From: Enoplolaimus lenunculus
Lineage: Eukaryota > Nematoda > Enoplea > Enoplida > Thoracostomopsidae
Assembly (NCBI GenBank): GCA_030248215.1
Contig: JASANG010002274.1
Location: 1-64,000 of the forward strand
DNA length: 64,000 nucleotides
Direction: 5' to 3'
Below are positions 60,755 to 64,000 of this stretch, piece by piece; the stretch's first letter is position 1; every line of letters begins with the position of its first letter. A model generated the notes under the pieces. The model did no database searches. It was given only the letters and a program-made list of their open reading frames with translations, and was not told where the DNA came from. The position numbers and the translations under genes are program-made.

Positions 60755-63503
60755 ATGCAAATCAGTTATTATCGATATTTTCGATACGTACTTGAGTCAT
60801 TCGTTATTATTACGTTTTCTGATATTTATACTTATGGTAAGTTTAGAGCTTAACTAATAATGACCAGGTTAAACGTGTGGAATTATATATTTTAGACCTG
60901 TTTTGGTGGTTAAATCAATTTGAGTCGTGCCAAAAATAAAACACTATTTTAAACGCTTTTCGCTGTTTAATTGACACGATTCATTTGTAAAACAGAGACA
61001 CTTTGAGTTGAATGGTTAGCGTAGCAACACACAATATATATCTAAATACTTTTTTTGCATTTGTCCAATCGGAATCTCCAATATACGCGTTTTTAAAACT
61101 CGAAAACCGCTTTGTCGTTGAACACGAGTAAAGCATCACAAGTTTGGGCCACGATTTTCCGAAACTTTGTCCGTAATGTTTCCACTGAAGATCCGGCATT
61201 ATTGTCATGTCAAAAGTGAATTTTGTTTGGTTGCAAAAAGCTTTAATGGATTTTATTGTGATTTCAAATTTTAGCCAGATCTACACAAGGACTGGTTACG
61301 TGCTACAAATGTTCAAACCCAAAGGGTTCGTGTGATTCTGGGCAATGTCAAGGATTCGCATGCATCAAAGTCCAGGCTTTCAACGAAGGTTAGTAGCGTA
61401 AACTTATATTTATTTTCAAATTTTTACATTTCTTTTTTTTCTGAGCGTTGTTTTTATTATAAAAAGCTGGAAATGCTCAACACAATTCTGGGCACTGTTT
61501 CAGCACAGACAATATAATTTTTTGTAACTTATGTTTGTTGATAATTAACACTGCAAATCTTCAGGGGCGGAGCAGCCTCCCCTATACCCCATTTGAAGGT
61601 CCCCCGCCCTAACCGAATGAAACCAAAACCGCCAAAGTTTTGAAATACGTCTGGCTTCTCATTCTCTTCGCTCACATGAGTTTGACGCTATCGTACATTT
61701 GCGCGATTTTTAAATGGTTTTAGACACTACACAGGTCTTACAACATACAGCAGGCTGATAAATGCTGAATTTTCTCGCTCGCTACGCTAGCTGGCTTACA
61801 ATTTTACTTAACATAAGATGACTATCATGAAACGAAATAATAATGTCATGAAAGAAATTTTTAAGTAATGTGTGGCACGCGCTGTCTCCCCTGGTTGCAG
61901 CATATGAAGATTGTAAAAAGTTTTACATAAAATATGTATGAGCTGTTTAGCTACTTTAAAAGAAAATGTCAAAATAATTTGTACTGCGCGCGAAGTTTGA
62001 TTCATATTAAACATTGCATCACTTTCTAGATCCATCATGTTGCAACTTTCGAATGAAACTATTTTTAGAAGAATGTCCAACAGCTATGAAAAACAAGCGT
62101 GAGCTCGGATAACCCTAGATTAAACATTGATAAATTCCGTTCCCACATTTACGCTGGGGGCGTCAACCGTGGAGTTTGGGGGCACACCCTTGTCTTATTC
62201 GGCACTTCAAATCTTGCTACTACTCCAGCTGGCTTTGTTGGTACTTTCCCGTTAAACTTCCCGCCAGCCGGCGATTATGCAAAATGGTGGAATTTTGAAA
62301 ATTTTTTGCTTTTATTTACGTTTGTCATAACGTCTCCATATTATGTAAGTTTGGAATATGAAATTTCAAAAAGTTTGTTTCTTTTCGGTATTTAAGGTCC
62401 AATAAACAAATTTTATCAAATAGTGTTGGATTTTATATATTATTCGCCGCAGAGTGCGGAGCTGAGTTCAATTGCATTAAGTTTCTCACGATCAAAAGAA
62501 TGGTCAGGCTATAGCAAAATAAGTGATTTGGCGCTGTGCCATTAATTTGAGATGGCCCGAAATAATAATTTTTTCATAAAAAACTGTAGTCTGATTGCCC
62601 AAAATTTAACACCATTTTTCAGCTGTCTAAGCTGCGTCGATTGATAGATAAAAAATTTTCAGCGACAAAGGGGATCATTTGGACAGGAAACATTTATTTT
62701 TGACGATTCGAATTTCAATGTGGAAATCATCAGGAGAGGTCATGAGAAGCACAAATATGCAAACTGTTCAAAATCCAACGATTTTTTCGGCAAATGTCGG
62801 CTGGTTTCCACTTAACGACAAATCTTCTAAAATAATAACAAGCTTACTTTACTCAGATTAATGTGTTTGAAAAAACTGGGCAGACAAAATACTTGTCCAA
62901 TGTACAGTGTCGAAGCTACCACTCCCCGTTTCCAATAGGGAGATGGTCTCTGGTTTTTGGGGCCTTCGCTAAAACCTATCTGGATTTAAACCAATTTGCG
63001 TCTTGGCGCAATTCAGTTTAAGCCTCACTTTGCCCCGGTTGGTACTGGCCCCGGCACCGGAGCTTTGGACCCAATGCAAGGTCCAAGCCTTGGTACAACT
63101 CTACTACAAATATTAGTCATAGTATTAATTTTAAATTTCAGAAGGCACCACCGTGACGAAAGAATGTGCGACTCATCCAGAGATTGAAGACGGATGCGCA
63201 CAGCTAAACTTTTTAGGTTTCGAAGCGACTAAATGTGTATGTCGCTCGCACGCGTACTGCAATGGCGACAGTGCGCTGAAAGAGTCTGGTCTCGATCATG
63301 AGCTTTTAGATACAAATTCAGATTTATCAATGAACGGCGGCGTGGGTTCGTCCGAAGTCAGACCCAAACGGGGCGGAGGTGCATCAAATTCAACCGGTGC
63401 TTGGTCGGTTAATTATGTGCTCATGTTAGTGTTTGTGACGCTATTTTTAGTTGGAACATTTGTACTGTTTATGGTACACACGGTATGCATTCATTTGAGC
63501 TAA
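60755..63503 (+). CDS. Ly6/three-finger-domain surface protein, 3 exons
   Basis: Proposed exons: 60755-60836, 61275-61388, 63142-63503 (558 nt, 185 residues plus stop), both introns GT-AG in phase 1. The mature part has ten cysteines in the three-finger order: VTCYKCSN, CDSGQCQGFAC, VTKEC, GC, KCVCRSHAYCNG. The closing Cys-Asn is the hallmark of Ly6/uPAR and activin-receptor-type ectodomains. A Ser/Gly-rich spacer follows, then a hydrophobic stretch (VNYVLMLVFVTLFLVGTFVL) near the C terminus, fitting a GPI signal or single-pass anchor. The exon 1 signal peptide (FVIITF core) is weak, so the true start is uncertain: an in-frame ATG lies at 60428, or exon 1 may differ. A GTATGC at 63481 could be a donor, making the C terminus alternative. 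Exons 2 and 3 are convincing. Ligand and function are unknown. Confidence 0.75.
61562..61893. mobile_element. Possible hAT-like MITE in Ly6-gene intron 2
   Basis: CAGGGGCGGAGCAGCC at the left and GCGCTGTCTCCCCTG at the right form a short inverted pair. The interior has the CTTCGCTC and CTCGCTCGCTACGC motifs seen in repeats at 32880-32930 and 49190-49240. No target duplication was recognised. Confidence 0.35.
62600..62830. repeat. Dispersed repeat copy in Ly6-gene intron 2
   Basis: AGGTCATGAGAAGCACAAATATGCAAA and the following CGATTTTTTCGGC...GTCGGCTGG stretch resemble 5091-5160 and, more weakly, 41545-41620. The class is unknown. Confidence 0.5.
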
Positions 63504-63638
63504 AAATTGCCGGACGAAATTTTACGTTTTTTTGCTGCATTAAATTGCAGTCCTGGTATGTGAGCATTATAGCGAAGGGATATTTGGTGATTGCTGAATG
63601 CTGATTTCACAACTGTGTTCACCAATTGGAAACAGCCA

Positions 63639-63644
63639 ATAAAG
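63639..63644 (+). terminator. Polyadenylation signal of the Ly6-type gene
   Basis: AATAAA 136 bp after the stop codon, followed by a GTTC-rich stretch. Its spacing fits a short 3' UTR and supports 63503 as the real stop. Confidence 0.6.
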
Positions 63645-64000
63645 TTCAAGCATTGACTTCAATGTCACGTGCAGACGGACAAATCAGAAACAGGCGTTAG
63701 AAATCTCGACGCGTCATTGGATTAAATACCATTAACGCAGTACATCTTATGCCGGTGAGTATGCATGATCTCAGTTGACGATCTAACAGATTCACATCCA
63801 GGGGTTTTAACGTATAAGCAGATCTCACGCTATTTACCGGTTTATATGCTGTGCAAACGCAATGTCCTGAGGGAACCGGTATAATTCAACCAAAAATCGT
63901 TATCGATACAGCAAATTCGCTGTACTTAAAGGGTCCGTGAATCGAACGTTCAAAGTCGAAGCCGCTATATGTTGTAACGTAAATATGCAATAATCACTAT
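63645..64000. other. Right flank, nothing recognised
   Basis: About 356 bp with no exon, repeat terminus or RNA gene that I can support. Confidence 0.4.

Noticed and set aside
62099-62395. 98-codon open frame in intron 2 of the Ly6-type gene
   Set aside because: It lacks cysteines of the domain, and the flanking exons already join in phase without it.

Overview
The window is AT-rich animal DNA. It carries one fully recognisable multi-exon gene, one probable small gene near the right edge, and a long gene-poor stretch crowded with short non-autonomous DNA transposons. Intron-rich genes with GT-AG junctions, invertebrate-type endophilin residues, and abundant hAT-like and PIF/Harbinger-like miniature elements (MITEs) point to an invertebrate metazoan. 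An ascidian-like tunicate is plausible, but the sequence alone does not prove it. No rRNA, CRISPR, operon or bacterial feature is present, and no retroviral or LTR element was recognised.

Layout. 1-8199: non-coding DNA with a 9-bp minisatellite (3011-3233), dispersed repeats and two tRNA-like SINE-type sequences (7577-7647 plus, about 7917-7994 minus). 8200-18432, plus strand: a complete endophilin-A gene, ten coding exons and 408 codons, all junctions phase-consistent. Several introns and the 3' flank contain MITEs. 18433-60754: about 42 kb with no recognisable gene but many repeat families, often in several copies, some with clean target-site duplications (TSDs). 60755-63503, plus strand: a three-exon Ly6/three-finger-type surface protein with ten cysteines and a hydrophobic C-terminal tail, followed by AATAAA at 63639. 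63645-64000: nothing recognised.

The two genes have no evident functional link. Endophilin-A is a cytoplasmic BAR-SH3 membrane-bending adaptor of endocytosis. The Ly6 protein would be a secretory-pathway, GPI-anchored or single-pass surface protein. The most informative structures are mobile-element events beside endophilin splice sites and its 3' end, a 19-bp tandem duplication that makes an in-frame alternative splice acceptor in endophilin, a repeat family with a tRNA-like core inside inverted termini, and the uncharacterised Ly6-type gene.
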